Origin: an uncultured Clostridium sp. | GTDB taxonomy: Bacteria; Bacillota; Clostridia; TANB77; CAG-508 | Direction of reading: 5' to 3' | Length of the DNA: 46,328 nt | Assembly: GCA_948436025.1 (NCBI GenBank) | Contig: CAOJHH010000006.1 | Coordinates: 1-46,328 of the forward strand | Shown: positions 27,086 through 36,542 of the stretch, in pieces | Layout: the number at the start of each line of letters is the position of its first letter | Position numbering within the stretch: the stretch's first letter is position 1 | Notes under the pieces: model-generated | What the model saw: the letters and a program-made list of their open reading frames with translations, nothing else | What the model was told of the DNA's origin: nothing | Database searches by the model: none | Program-made: the position numbers and the translations under genes

Positions 27086-27123
27086 TATTGTACCCTCCTA
27101 TCTTCATACCATGCAAATTTTTC

Positions 27124-27636
27124 TTATACTACCTTCAAATATTCCATATAAATCTTGGCACAACATTCACAGTCAAATTCTGCTCTGTGAAAGCCATCTT
27201 CAGTAATACCAATGCGTCTTGCTATGGTTCCTAATTTATAGTTTGGAAGTTCTGGATATAGCTTTCTTCCGATTGGTACGGTATCAATTACTTTATTTTT
27301 AGAAAAACCGTAGTTTGAGTAATTTTGTATAAATTTATAATCGAAATCCGCATTATGAGCTACAATATCTGCACCTCCTACAAATTCCAGTAATTTGGGC
27401 ATAATGTCTTCTACTTCAGGGGCATTTTGTACCATATCGTTTGTAATTCCCGTAATTTTGGTAATATGATATGGTATTTTTGTTTTTGGTTTTATTAAGG
27501 TAGAAAAAGTATCTATTTTTCTATTTCCCTCATATTTAATGGCACTTACCTCAATTAATTCATTGGCAAATGGGGAAAGTCCCGTTGTTTCTACATCAAT
27601 TGCTACAAATTGGTTTTCTTTCATCTTCAAACACAT
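27124..27636 (-). CDS. DEDDh 3'-5' exonuclease (DNA polymerase III epsilon-like)
   Basis: Stand-alone proofreading-type exonuclease. ExoI motif FVAIDVETTGL (DxE), ExoII VAHNADFDYKFI (D), and ExoIII FHRAEFDCECC with the His and Asp of the DEDDh set. 170 aa, the size of epsilon-like proteins. An ATG four codons downstream (27624) is an alternative start, because the AAAGGA lies directly against the first ATG. Divergent from the Sua5-type gene. Confidence 0.9.
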   Translation of the reverse strand: MCLKMKENQFVAIDVETTGLSPFANELIEVSAIKYEGNRKIDTFSTLIKPKTKIPYHITKITGITNDMVQNAPEVEDIMPKLLEFVGGADIVAHNADFDYKFIQNYSNYGFSKNKVIDTVPIGRKLYPELPNYKLGTIARRIGITEDGFHRAEFDCECCAKIYMEYLKVV

Positions 27637-27688
27637 TCCTTTTCTTTTTCAAATTAATTTTTTCTTACTATATCACATTATTTGCTAG

Positions 27689-27717
27689 TTGTAAATATTG
27701 CAAAGATGGTATATAAT
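27689..27717 (+). promoter_or_regulatory. Promoter of the Sua5/YwlC-type gene
   Basis: TTGTAA-N17-TATAAT, 28 nt upstream of the ATG with GAAGAAGG between. A good match to the housekeeping sigma consensus. Confidence 0.65.
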
Positions 27718-27744
27718 AAAAAAAAATGAGAAGAAGGAAACCTT

Positions 27745-28389
27745 ATGAATACAAAATATATTAATTTAGAGGCTCCCTATGATGATGGTATCTTTCCTAA
27801 ACTTGGACAAGAACTAAAAAATGGAAAAATTGTTGTTTTTAAAACAGATACCGTATACGGCATGGGAACCAATGCTTATCTTGAAACTGCTTGCAAAAGA
27901 ATTTATGAAATAAAGGGAAGACCTATGTATAAACCATTAATTGTATTAATTTCGGACATTTCTATGCTAAAAGAATTGGTACATTGTATTACCCCTACGG
28001 AACAAAAATTAATAGATGCCTTTTGGCCTGGTCCTTTAACCATAAAATTTAAGAAAAAAGAAAACATTTTGCCCAAAGTTGTATCTGCTGGTGATGAATA
28101 TGTTAGAGTTCGCCTTGTAGAAAGCGAACTTGCCCATCGTCTTATAAAAGAAGCGGGGGTTCCTATTGTTGCCCCTAGTGCTAATCTTTCTGGCAGTCCT
28201 ACGGGAACCAATATAAAAAACATCCTTCAGGAGTTAGATGGAAAAGTAGATTATATCTTAGATAGTGGAAATATAAGTACCGATACTACCTCTACAATTG
28301 TTGAGGTAGATAACCAAAAAGTTGTTGTTTTACGAGAAGGTAAAATAACAAAAAAGGACCTAGCAAAAATAGTACCCTTAAAGAATTAA
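27745..28389 (+). CDS. tsaC: L-threonylcarbamoyladenylate synthase
   Basis: Sua5/YrdC/YwlC family enzyme that makes threonylcarbamoyl-AMP from Thr, bicarbonate and ATP for the t6A37 tRNA modification. Hallmarks are KTDTVYGMGTNAY, KGRPMYKPL, WPGPLT and SANLSGSPTGTN. 214 aa, the short form without the Sua5 C-terminal domain. CGG strings occur (for example CCT ACG GGA), but never in phase. Confidence 0.95.
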   Translation: MNTKYINLEAPYDDGIFPKLGQELKNGKIVVFKTDTVYGMGTNAYLETACKRIYEIKGRPMYKPLIVLISDISMLKELVHCITPTEQKLIDAFWPGPLTIKFKKKENILPKVVSAGDEYVRVRLVESELAHRLIKEAGVPIVAPSANLSGSPTGTNIKNILQELDGKVDYILDSGNISTDTTSTIVEVDNQKVVVLREGKITKKDLAKIVPLKN

Positions 28390-28482
28390 TTCAATATCAA
28401 TTCTTTAAAACGAAATAAGGAATGGAATTTAATTTTTCTAATGATTTGTACGTTTATAACTAAGAAAGGAAGGAAATTTCGT

Positions 28483-29037
28483 ATGGAATATTTAAAAAAG
28501 AAAGCGGTTTTTATTAGTATTGGGGTTTCCCTTGTTGTCATTATTGTTTGCATTTTCACCTTGTTCTTTCGCCCCAAAAAACTCACCTATACCACATTAA
28601 TTGCAAACGATGGTAGTTTTCACGTTGAATTTCCTACAAACCTTTCCTATGTTACGAACTCTCAAGAAAATAGTGCATTTATCATGGATTTATCAGTAGA
28701 GGAAGAAGGACTATTTTTCTATGCCACTAAAATTTCCAAAATCCGAGAAATCGATTTTGCTTCTGTGGTTCAAAAAGATAAAGAAACTTATTTAAAAGAC
28801 AAAGAAAATATTCATGATGACTCTGGCATTCTTCCATTTTCTCTTGAAAATAATCCTGCTTATGAATATCACTTTGTTTATACCGATACCTCGTATGGCA
28901 AGGAATTTTATTGTGATGTATTATGGGTGGAAACGAAAAATAATTTTTATATATTAAACCTTGAAGTAGTAACAGAGAACCAAGAAAAATTCCAAGACAT
29001 CTTTCATCACATCAAAACTTCTTTTGTAGAACTATAG
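28483..29037 (+). CDS. Membrane-anchored hypothetical protein
   Basis: 184 aa from the ATG preceded by AAGGAAGGAAA; an earlier in-frame ATG lacks a site. A basic start (MEYLKKK), one transmembrane helix (AVFISIGVSLVVIIVCIFTLFF), then an extracellular domain (about 150 aa) that resembles PsbP/YfhO-like lipoprotein folds only in general layout. Family not recognised. A weak hairpin at 28380-28407 separates it from the preceding gene. Confidence 0.7.
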   Translation: MEYLKKKAVFISIGVSLVVIIVCIFTLFFRPKKLTYTTLIANDGSFHVEFPTNLSYVTNSQENSAFIMDLSVEEEGLFFYATKISKIREIDFASVVQKDKETYLKDKENIHDDSGILPFSLENNPAYEYHFVYTDTSYGKEFYCDVLWVETKNNFYILNLEVVTENQEKFQDIFHHIKTSFVEL

Positions 29038-29098
29038 ACATTTTGTATTCGTTATAGTAAAATACTTTTTAGCCATTATTAATAAAGGAGATTTCATT

Positions 29099-29590
29099 AT
29101 GTTTAAAAAATATGTTATTGTTTTTTTAATATCTATGGTTCCTCTTATTGAATTAAGAGGAGCAGTCCCTGTTGGGTTTAGTACTGCTTTTGGAGACCCT
29201 TTGCCACTGATTCCACTTTATATTACTTGCATTATTGCTAATATGCTACCAGTTCCCTTCATTTTCTTTTTTGCAAGAAAAGTATTAGAATGGGGAGCCG
29301 ATAAAAAATTGATTGGAAAGTTTTTTACTTGGTGCTTAGAAAAAGGCGAAAAAGGTGGTAAAAAATTACAAGAAACCGCAGGACGTGGTTTATATGTAGC
29401 CCTATTTATTTTCGTAGGAATTCCGCTTCCTGGAACAGGTGCATGGACAGGAACCTTGGCTGCTAGCTTTTTAGATATGGATTTTAAAAAGAGTGTTATC
29501 GCCATTATGGCAGGAGTTATTTTAGCAGGTATTATTATGGGGCTTGCCTCTGTTGGTGTTTTTGGTGCACTTGGAGCAGTTTTTCAGTAA
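29099..29590 (+). CDS. COG2426-like small membrane protein
   Basis: 163-aa polytopic protein with the family pattern SMVPLIELRGAVPVG at the start, then the reentrant GIPLPGTGAWTGTLAASFLDM motif, also seen in DedA/SNARE-associated-like transporters. About four hydrophobic segments. Often annotated as small multidrug export protein; the true substrate is unknown. Ribosome binding site AAAGGAG. Confidence 0.85.
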   Translation: MFKKYVIVFLISMVPLIELRGAVPVGFSTAFGDPLPLIPLYITCIIANMLPVPFIFFFARKVLEWGADKKLIGKFFTWCLEKGEKGGKKLQETAGRGLYVALFIFVGIPLPGTGAWTGTLAASFLDMDFKKSVIAIMAGVILAGIIMGLASVGVFGALGAVFQ

Positions 29591-29617
29591 AATCGCATTA
29601 AAATAAAATTTTTGTAA

Positions 29618-29652
29618 AATAAAGGGCCTGTAACTGATACAGGTCCTTTATT
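29618..29652. terminator. Bidirectional terminator, COG2426-like gene and ABC transporter 1
   Basis: Stem AATAAAGGGCCTGTA/TACAGGTCCTTTATT (one mismatch) with a 5-nt loop and a TTTTTT tract on the plus strand. It serves the convergent genes on both sides. Confidence 0.85.
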
Positions 29653-29654
29653 TT

Positions 29655-32122
29655 TTAATCAATCGCATTTCCACTTAAAATTTCTGCTGGTGTTTTTCTT
29701 AAGGTCTGAAATACTGGTAATAATCCGTACAGTAACATGAAATATAAATACAATTGCAATACTTATTTGCACTACCAATGGCGAAAATACAAACTGGTCC
29801 GAAAAGTAGATACTACTTGTTAAGTGTTTTATAATATAAGACATAAATGCAATTCCGGGAAGAGATACGAATAGGTCGATTGCTAAAATCTCTCCTAAAA
29901 ACATTTTATAAATATCTGTTTTCTTTACACCAATAGCTCTTAAAATACCGACTTCCTTTTTCCTCGATAAAAACGAAGAACGAATCATTAAAAATATTTC
30001 GATTAAGGAGATGAGTAATATCACCATGGATATCGTAATGCTTGCAATTTTTTGTGGTCTCATTCTTTCCAAATAGGCGCTTTTGTCCTTTTCATAGATA
30101 TCTTCAATATTTTGATGATTTTCCATAAAATAATTCATGGTTTTTTCCTTATTTTTTGGGCATATCGTTAGATTTTGGCTGTTTTCAATTACTTGGTATT
30201 TTATGGTATTGGGACCAGTATAGTATTCGTCTTTTCCGTATTTATTTTCGTAATACCCTACTACTTTTAGTTTTTGTCCATTTACTTTGGCCTCAATGGT
30301 TTTGTTTAATTTCATTTCAGATGCATAGGTATGACTTACAATAATTTCGTAGTCATTCTCTGGCATTCTTCCTTTTGTTAGGGTAATTTCTTCTTCTACT
30401 AAATTGACATCTACTAGTTTTACCGTATTACTGCCTTGTTCTTGAAAGCTTTCTCTTGCTCCTTTCTGGCTCATGGCAAGCATATTTATAAAATTCTCTT
30501 TTGCTACGTAAATCGAAGGACTTTTGTTATCGGTAATTCCTACTATGGTAAAGAAAGGCATTTTTGTTTCATTACTACTTGTTGTATAAAACATACTTCC
30601 TAAAGAAATTTGTCTTCCGATATATTGTTCTTTTGTCGTAATTCCTAATTGTTTTGCTATTTGTGACCCATCGTATAAAATTCTATCTAATACCATAGCA
30701 TCTACTACGATTTCTTGCTTATTTTGTGGCATTCTTCCATAAGTTAAATCTTCTGGCTGTAAACGATGAAGGGCTACAAAAGATGCTACATTTTCCTGTT
30801 TTGCTCTTGCTGTTTGGTAATAATCTGGATATTCTATTTCAAAACTCATTTTCGAATCGCCTGGCAAAATGTAATCGATAAAGTCTAAATTTTCATATGC
30901 CAAGTAATCTGCTACATTGTTTTTAAAAGAGACCACACTCACATAATCTCGGTCGGTAGAAATGAATTTCTCATCTTTTATCTGCATTGTCCCAAAAATG
31001 CTACTAATAGCATATACCATAAACATACCCGAAATAAAAAATCCTAATAACAGTATTTTCTTTAAGGCGGAATACTGAAATAACTTTTTTACCCCTTCAA
31101 AAATGCTTTGAACAAAGTGATAAACGGAAGCATATCTCTTTTTATATTGGTCATTTAAAATATCCTCTGTATTAAAACGATACGTTTCGTATATTTCTTT
31201 TGACATTTTCTTATAATGGTCATCGATTAATTCTAAGCCCTCATCTTCACCTGCAACCTCTATTCTTTTATCGGACTTTATATAGATATTTCCATTCTTT
31301 ACCGCTATGGTAAGCTTCACTTCTTCTTCATTTTCTGCATAGTATTCCATATGAATGTTTTCTTTGGTTATGGTTTGATGATAAGGCATATCTTTTAAGT
31401 AGATATTATGATACATTTGGTAATCTAGTTCTTTTTCATTTCTATTTGCCTCATCGGAAACAATCTTGCCATCTACCACCTGAATAATTCGTGAGGCATA
31501 AAAGGTGGCTAGTTCTTTTTCATGAGTAACTAAAATAACCAACTTTTCTTTTGAAATACTTTTTATCATATTCATAATTTCAATCGTATTTTTGCTATCC
31601 AAATTTCCTGTTGGTTCGTCTGCAATAATGATGTTTGGATTTTTTACAATGGCACGAGCAATAGCTACTCTTTGTTTTTGCCCTCCAGATAGCATCGTAG
31701 AAAGCCTATTTCGGTATGGGTACATGCCTAATACCTCTAGTACATAGTTTACTCGTTTTTCGATTTCTTCTTTTTTCTTCATTCCCATCATTTTTAGCAC
31801 AAGGGCTACGTTTTCATATACGGTAAGATGTGGTAATAAATGATAGTTTTGAAAGATATACCCAATTTTTAGGCTTCTTATTTTATCTTTTCTTGCATTT
31901 GGTACTTTGGTTATTTTTTTGCCATCAATATAAATATTGCCTTTTTGAACTTTGTCTAGTCCACCAATCGCATTTAGAAGAGTCGTCTTCCCGTGAACCT
32001 GAATTTCCCAAAATCGCTACTAACCCTTTATCTGGTAGTTCCAAGGTAGTAGAATCGATAGCATGAATTTGATTTCTTTTATGACGATTAAAATATTTTT
32101 CTACATTTTCTAATGTTACCAT
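29655..32122 (-). CDS. ABC transporter ATPase-permease fusion 1, two recoding sites
   Basis: MacB/LolD-type ATPase (residues 1-~225) fused to an FtsX-type permease (helix ~255-275, extracytoplasmic MacB-like domain, then three C-terminal helices). ATPase motifs: Walker A GNSGSGKTTLLN, signature LSGGQKQRVAIARA, Walker B IIIADEPTGNLD. Walker A is broken in zero frame: GGT TCA CGGG AAG, restored by Gly44. A second site, GTA CGGA TTA (Gly799), changes the C-terminus from a non-homologous tail to VGLLPVFQTLRKTPAEILSGNAID, the standard FtsX end, stopping at 29655. Total 821 aa. It follows ABC transporter 2 by 3 nt. Likely a peptide, lipid or antibiotic exporter. Confidence 0.88.
29724..29727 (-). 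other. CGGA recoding site 2 in ABC transporter 1 (Gly799)
   Basis: ACT GTA CGG ATT ATT in zero frame. Reading CGGA as Gly gives TVGLLPVFQTLRKTPAE, the conserved permease end. Confidence 0.87.
31990..31993 (-). other. CGGG recoding site 1 in ABC transporter 1 Walker A (Gly44)
   Basis: GGT TCA CGG GAA GAC in zero frame. Reading CGGG as Gly gives GSGKTT. The neighbouring transporter encodes the same glycine as plain GGA. Confidence 0.9.
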
Positions 32123-32125
32123 ATT

Positions 32126-34394
32126 CTACACCTCCTCCTTATATGTATTCATAACCGATTTTTGGAATAGCTGTCTTGCATAACGATTGGAAATAAGGAG
32201 CGATATGAAGATTAGTACCATATATAAAATTCCATAATCTTTTAGGTTTAAATAACGAATGAGGTCTTGTAAAAACGCTTGCTTTAAGATACCTTTTTGT
32301 AATAAGTAGCATCCTCCTAAAACAAGACCATAGGCAATGTGTAAAACAGTAATTAGTTCTATTCTTAATAATTGTTTTGCATTTTTTCTTGTTGCTCCTA
32401 ACATGCGAATGGTGGAATAGTACACATTTCTGGATTTTAGGATGATTTTTATAATAAAGTAGGATAAGAAAAATAGGCTAACAATTACTACGATTACCAT
32501 CACAAATCGAACCGCATTTCCAATTACTTCGGAGGCGTCTGAATAATTCACCAGTGTGTCTTTTATAAATAATGTCTTGTAGCCTAACTGTTCTAAGCTT
32601 TGCAGGGTTGCTTCTACGTTTTTTAAGTCTTGTACAAATACACTACTTTGGAAATTTCCTTTTTCAAATAAGGCATAATAGTCTTCTGGATTTACATAGA
32701 AAGTAGAGGTATTTAGATTTTTTCCGTCAATTCCTAGTAGTGTTTTACTATTTTTTTCATGATAGATTTGGGTAATTTTTAGGGTTATTTCCTCTTCAAA
32801 ATATCGATTTTTGGCTTGGAGAATTAGGTTTTGGTTTTTACAACTTTTCTTTTTTGTCATACTGTTTAAACCTTCAAACCCATATACACTACCACTTGGT
32901 ACTTTTTTGTTTGGAATGACTCGGTATTGTCCTGTGGCTTTCATAATATGATTGTTAAATTCGACACTTAGCTCGCTATTGGCGCTGTTCATGATTTTTC
33001 TTGCGATATCTAATTTGTTTTTAGCGATATACATGGTACTGTTTTGGCTCCAATTGTTTTGTGTGTCTTTTAAGATAATTCCGACTACTTTTATTTTGTT
33101 TTCGTAGATTTCTATCCAGTTTACCATATTTCTTACAATATAGTCTTTATTTAAGATACTTTCTTCGATATAATCTTTCGGATAGAATTTTTCTGGTATT
33201 TCTAAAATGGCCTCCTCTTCGTTTTCTGGCATTCTTCCTAAATGTAAAGGTAGGTTTTCTTCTATTTCGGAAAGTCTTACCTGAAAACCAAAGTTATCCG
33301 TTTGTATGCCTACTTGTTGGTCTAAAAATAAATCGTTTTCGATTATGCTTTCTACATTTGGCAGTTGCTTGATAACCTCATAATCTTCTTTGGTAATCAT
33401 GGTTTCGTCTTTTTTCTTAATTACAATTCGTTTTTCATTGGTATCGACAAAATACTGGTTGGTTCCTAGTTTGGATTTTTCATATTCCTGTTTGGCAAGT
33501 GAGGAATAACCTCCTAGTACCGCTAATATTAGTACCACATAGACGGCTAGTAATAGTATAAATTTCGAAAAAATATTAAACGTGTTTCGAATTCCCAAAC
33601 GAATTTTACTTCCTATTTTCATGTGTTTTGACGGTGGGATTGTTTGGTTTTTGTTTATCTGGGCAGACACAAGTCCTGCCCCTACGGACATTTCTGTATT
33701 ATGGTTTGTTTCAGTTAGAGAGATTTTTTTGTCTTCAATTACCTTTCCGTCATGCATCATGATTTTTCTTGTTGCATAGGGTTCGGCTTGCTCATAATTG
33801 TGTGTTACCAAAATCATGAGCTTATTTTTTGATACCTCATGTAATAATGCCATAATATTTTCGGCTGACTTAGCGTCTAAATTTCCGGTTGGTTCATCGG
33901 CAACCAAAATGGGCGTATCTTTTACCAAAGCTCTTGCAATAGCAACTCTTTGCTTTTGCCCACCTGAAAGTTTCGATACTTTCGTATTTTTATATTTCAT
34001 TAAATCTACTTTTTCAATCACATCTAAAATCTTTTGCTTTACTTCCGATTTTTTATATCCATTTACCAATAACACAAGTTCAATGTTTTGGTAAACCGTA
34101 TAACTATTGACCAAATTAAAACTTTGAAAAATATTACCAATATACTTTTTTCGGTAATTCTCAAAATCAATCTCACGATATCCACTGGTTTCCTCGCCAT
34201 TTACGTACATTTCTCCTTCTTCATACGTATCTAGCCCGAGAAAGCACATTTAGCAAAGTCGATTTTCCACTACCACTCTCCCCAGTAATCACCACAAACT
34301 CACCCATATCGAGTGTTAGACTAATCTTCGAAAACCCACTTGCTACGGTATCTTTCCCATAATAAAATTTGGATACATTTTTTAATTCAATCAT
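32126..34394 (-). CDS. ABC transporter ATPase-permease fusion 2, one recoding site
   Basis: Same architecture as its downstream neighbour, 755 aa. ATPase with Walker A GESGSGKSTLLN, signature LSGGQKQRVAIARA, Walker B ILVADEPTGNLDA, then an FtsX-type permease with one helix near 245-265 and three at the C-terminus. The zero frame breaks at CTT TCT CGGG CTA (Gly53), just after the P-loop; reading Gly restores NVLSGLDTYEEG. Start ATG 34394 (MIELKNVSKFYYG) after AAAGGGG. The two fused half-transporters in one operon could form a heterodimer. No biosynthetic or two-component genes lie nearby to name a substrate. Confidence 0.88.
34235..34238 (-). other. CGGG recoding site in ABC transporter 2 (Gly53)
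   Basis: GTG CTT TCT CGG GCT AGA in zero frame. Reading CGGG as Gly gives VLSGLDTYEEG. Confidence 0.88.
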
Positions 34395-34429
34395 ATTTTC
34401 CCCTTTATTCTTTTGTTTTTTACAAAATC

Positions 34430-34435
34430 ATTATA
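34430..34435 (-). promoter_or_regulatory. Candidate -10 of the ABC transporter operon
   Basis: On the minus strand TATAATGATTTTG sits about 36 nt upstream of the start. It repeats the TATAATGATTT core seen upstream of the ROK gene and adhE. No clear -35. Confidence 0.4.
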
Positions 34436-34525
34436 TCATAAATTGGGGTTTGTGAAGTAATTTTGTTATGTTTTTTTACTTTTTATGATTGTTACGATAC
34501 ATAATCCAAGCTATATATTTTCTTT

Positions 34526-34560
34526 AAGAACCCCCAGTCGCTCCGCGACTGGGGGTTCTT
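34526..34560. terminator. Perfect palindromic repeat acting as terminator
   Basis: AAGAACCCCCAGTCG-CTCCG-CGACTGGGGGTTCTT followed by ATTTTTT on the plus strand. It shares the outer arm AAGAACCCCCAGTC with the repeats at 14393 and 14560. It lies between the ABC promoter and the acyl-CoA synthetase stop. Confidence 0.75.
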
Positions 34561-34565
34561 ATTTT

Positions 34566-36420
34566 TTAATGGTTTAATTCCTTGTATCTCTTAATCTTCA
34601 TAGTTGAGGTTTTCTCAAATTCACCTTGCTTGATTTCTAGGTCTTTTACAGCTTTGTAAGAGGTTAATTTTTTGTTTATTTCTTTTATTTTGGTCCAGAT
34701 TAGATTTCTTATTTCTTCTTCGGAAAGATTACCATGGATTTCTTCTATTTTTTCATAATCTGGTAATACTCTTGCGGTTATGATTAATTCTTTGTCTTCT
34801 TTTTTCGTTTTGTTTTCTGGTGTTTTTCCATATATCATGGATTCTTTTACTTCTTCTATTTTATCAATTAACATTTCAATTTCTTCTGGATAAATGTTTT
34901 TTCCGTTTTGGGTTACAATCACATTTTTACTTCTTCCTGTAATGAAAATATAACCATCTTGATCGATATAGCCAATGTCACCAGAATTAAAATATCCCTC
35001 TTCATTAATTACTTTTTTGGTTTCTTCTTCATCTTCATAATATCCCATCATTAATGTTGGTGATTTTATAAAAATTTCACCTTCTCCATTTTCATTTGGC
35101 TTATCAATTTTAATATCTGCCCCTACAACTGCTTTTCCACAAGAGCCTACACATGGGTTATATTCTGGTGTTAGAGCTGCAATTGGTGCCGTTTCTGTTA
35201 AACCATATCCTTGTAAAAAGGTAATTCCTATATCTTCTAACCATAATCCTACCTTCTTATCGATTGGTGCTGCTGCACATACGACAATTCTTAAGTTTCC
35301 ACCTAAATTGTCATAGATTTCTTTAAATACTTTCTTTTTAATATCGATTCCTGCTCTTTTTAATGCATTGGTAAACGATATCATCGTATTTACCATCTTA
35401 TCTTTTTTGCTTTTTACGATTTTTTCGTTTATCTTTTTATATAGACTTTCTACTAACAGAGGAACTGTTAAAATAGCCGTCGGCTTTGCTTCTGTTAAGT
35501 TTTGTACAATATAACGTAAGCCTTCACAAATGGCTATGGAAGCACCATTCGCAATTGGAAGTAAAAATCCTATGGTAGATTCATAACAGTGGTGCAGTGG
35601 TAATACCGAAAATAGTCGGTCTTTTGGATAGATTTTTACATAGGCTGATACGGCATTGATATTTGCTGCTAAGTTTCGGTTATTTAGCATAACTCCCTTT
35701 GAATTAGAAGTTGTTCCGTGAGGTAAAAAATAGTATTTTAAATTCCTCTTCATCAATTTCTATATCTTCAAATGTACAATTTCCTGCTTGCCTCATGCGA
35801 TTTCCAATTTCTATTAAATACTCTAGTCCGACAAATTTGTCTTGTATTTTTTGGTCGGATTTCATTTCGATAAAATATTCTACCTGTGGTAATTTTTCGG
35901 CTAATTTTTTCATATCATCTGCTCTTTTGGGAGAATAAATAACGCTAGACGCATTGCTTCTGTTTATGATATTTTCTAGTTCATTTAATGGTAATTCTTT
36001 GTCGGTTGGTACGGCAATTCCCACACCACATAACATCGCCATGTACGATACGTACCACCCATACTGGTTTTCTCCTATAATAAGCACTCGTTTGTCTTTC
36101 AAATTTAGCAAATGAATCAGAGCCGTTCCAAGACTAAATACATCCTGTCCAAATTGTGCGTATGTAATGGTTTTATAGGGTTCTTTATGGTTTGGTTTTT
36201 CTAAAATACATGGGTAATCGGCATATTGTTTTACCGATTTTAAAAAGAATTCTTTTACGGTTTTATAGTCTGATACATCTTCATATGGAGTGGTTCTATT
36301 TCGTATATTCTTTTTTTCTATTGCTTCAAAATCAAATTCATTTAATTCCTCTAACATATCGGTATGAATCTTCATTTTCTTAAATTTCATCTTTGGTATT
36401 TTAAAATCACGTATTCCCAT
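34566..36420 (-). CDS. Long-chain acyl-CoA synthetase (AMP-forming), one CGGA recoding site
   Basis: ANL-superfamily ligase that activates fatty acids with ATP and CoA. The AMP-binding P-loop should read FFTSGTTSNSKGVML; the DNA has ACC TCA CGGA ACA, so the zero frame leaves at Gly235. Reading Gly joins the halves into 617 aa, a normal length, with later motifs GYGLTETAPI, NSGDIGYIDQDGYIFITGR and the C-terminal Lys region (KTSTMKIKRY). Start ATG 36420 follows AAAAGGAG. A palindromic operator overlaps its promoter region. Confidence 0.92.
35715..35718 (-). other. CGGA recoding site in acyl-CoA synthetase P-loop (Gly235)
   Basis: ACC TCA CGG AAC AAC TTC in zero frame. Reading CGGA as Gly gives TSGTTSNSKG, the AMP-binding signature. 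Confidence 0.9.
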
Positions 36421-36439
36421 TTCTAATCTCCTTTTATGA

Positions 36440-36474
36440 AAGTAAGGTTACTTACTTGTTTATTACCTTACTTA
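36440..36474 (-). promoter_or_regulatory. Operator and -10 of acyl-CoA synthetase gene
   Basis: An 18-bp palindrome AAGTAAG-GTTA-CTTACTT (36440-36457) is followed by a second half-site ACCTTACTT (36466-36474). On the minus strand TATAAT (36474-36479) is the likely -10, directly upstream of the palindrome, so a bound regulator would block initiation. The shape fits TetR/FadR-like repressors of fatty-acid genes; no such regulator is in the window. Confidence 0.6.
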
Positions 36475-36542
36475 TTATAACATAAAATTCCCATTTTATC
36501 ATTATACACGCTGGTCAGTTTTCTGGTATTCAATTCTTCCTT

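Noticed and set aside
2507..36420. Treating the broken genes as pseudogenes from random frameshifts
   Set aside because: All 14 breaks are the same event (+C before GGN at a codon boundary), there are no other disabling changes, and essential genes such as aspS are included. Random decay would give deletions, other bases and other phases.
2507..36420. Systematic sequencing or assembly error adding C before GG
   Set aside because: Not fully excluded, but errors should ignore codon phase and hit the many GG dinucleotides in other phases. I found no break of that kind in any gene. Raw reads are still needed.
2507..36420. Simple reassignment of CGG to another amino acid
   Set aside because: A three-base reassignment would not fix the frame. 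All sites need a four-base step.
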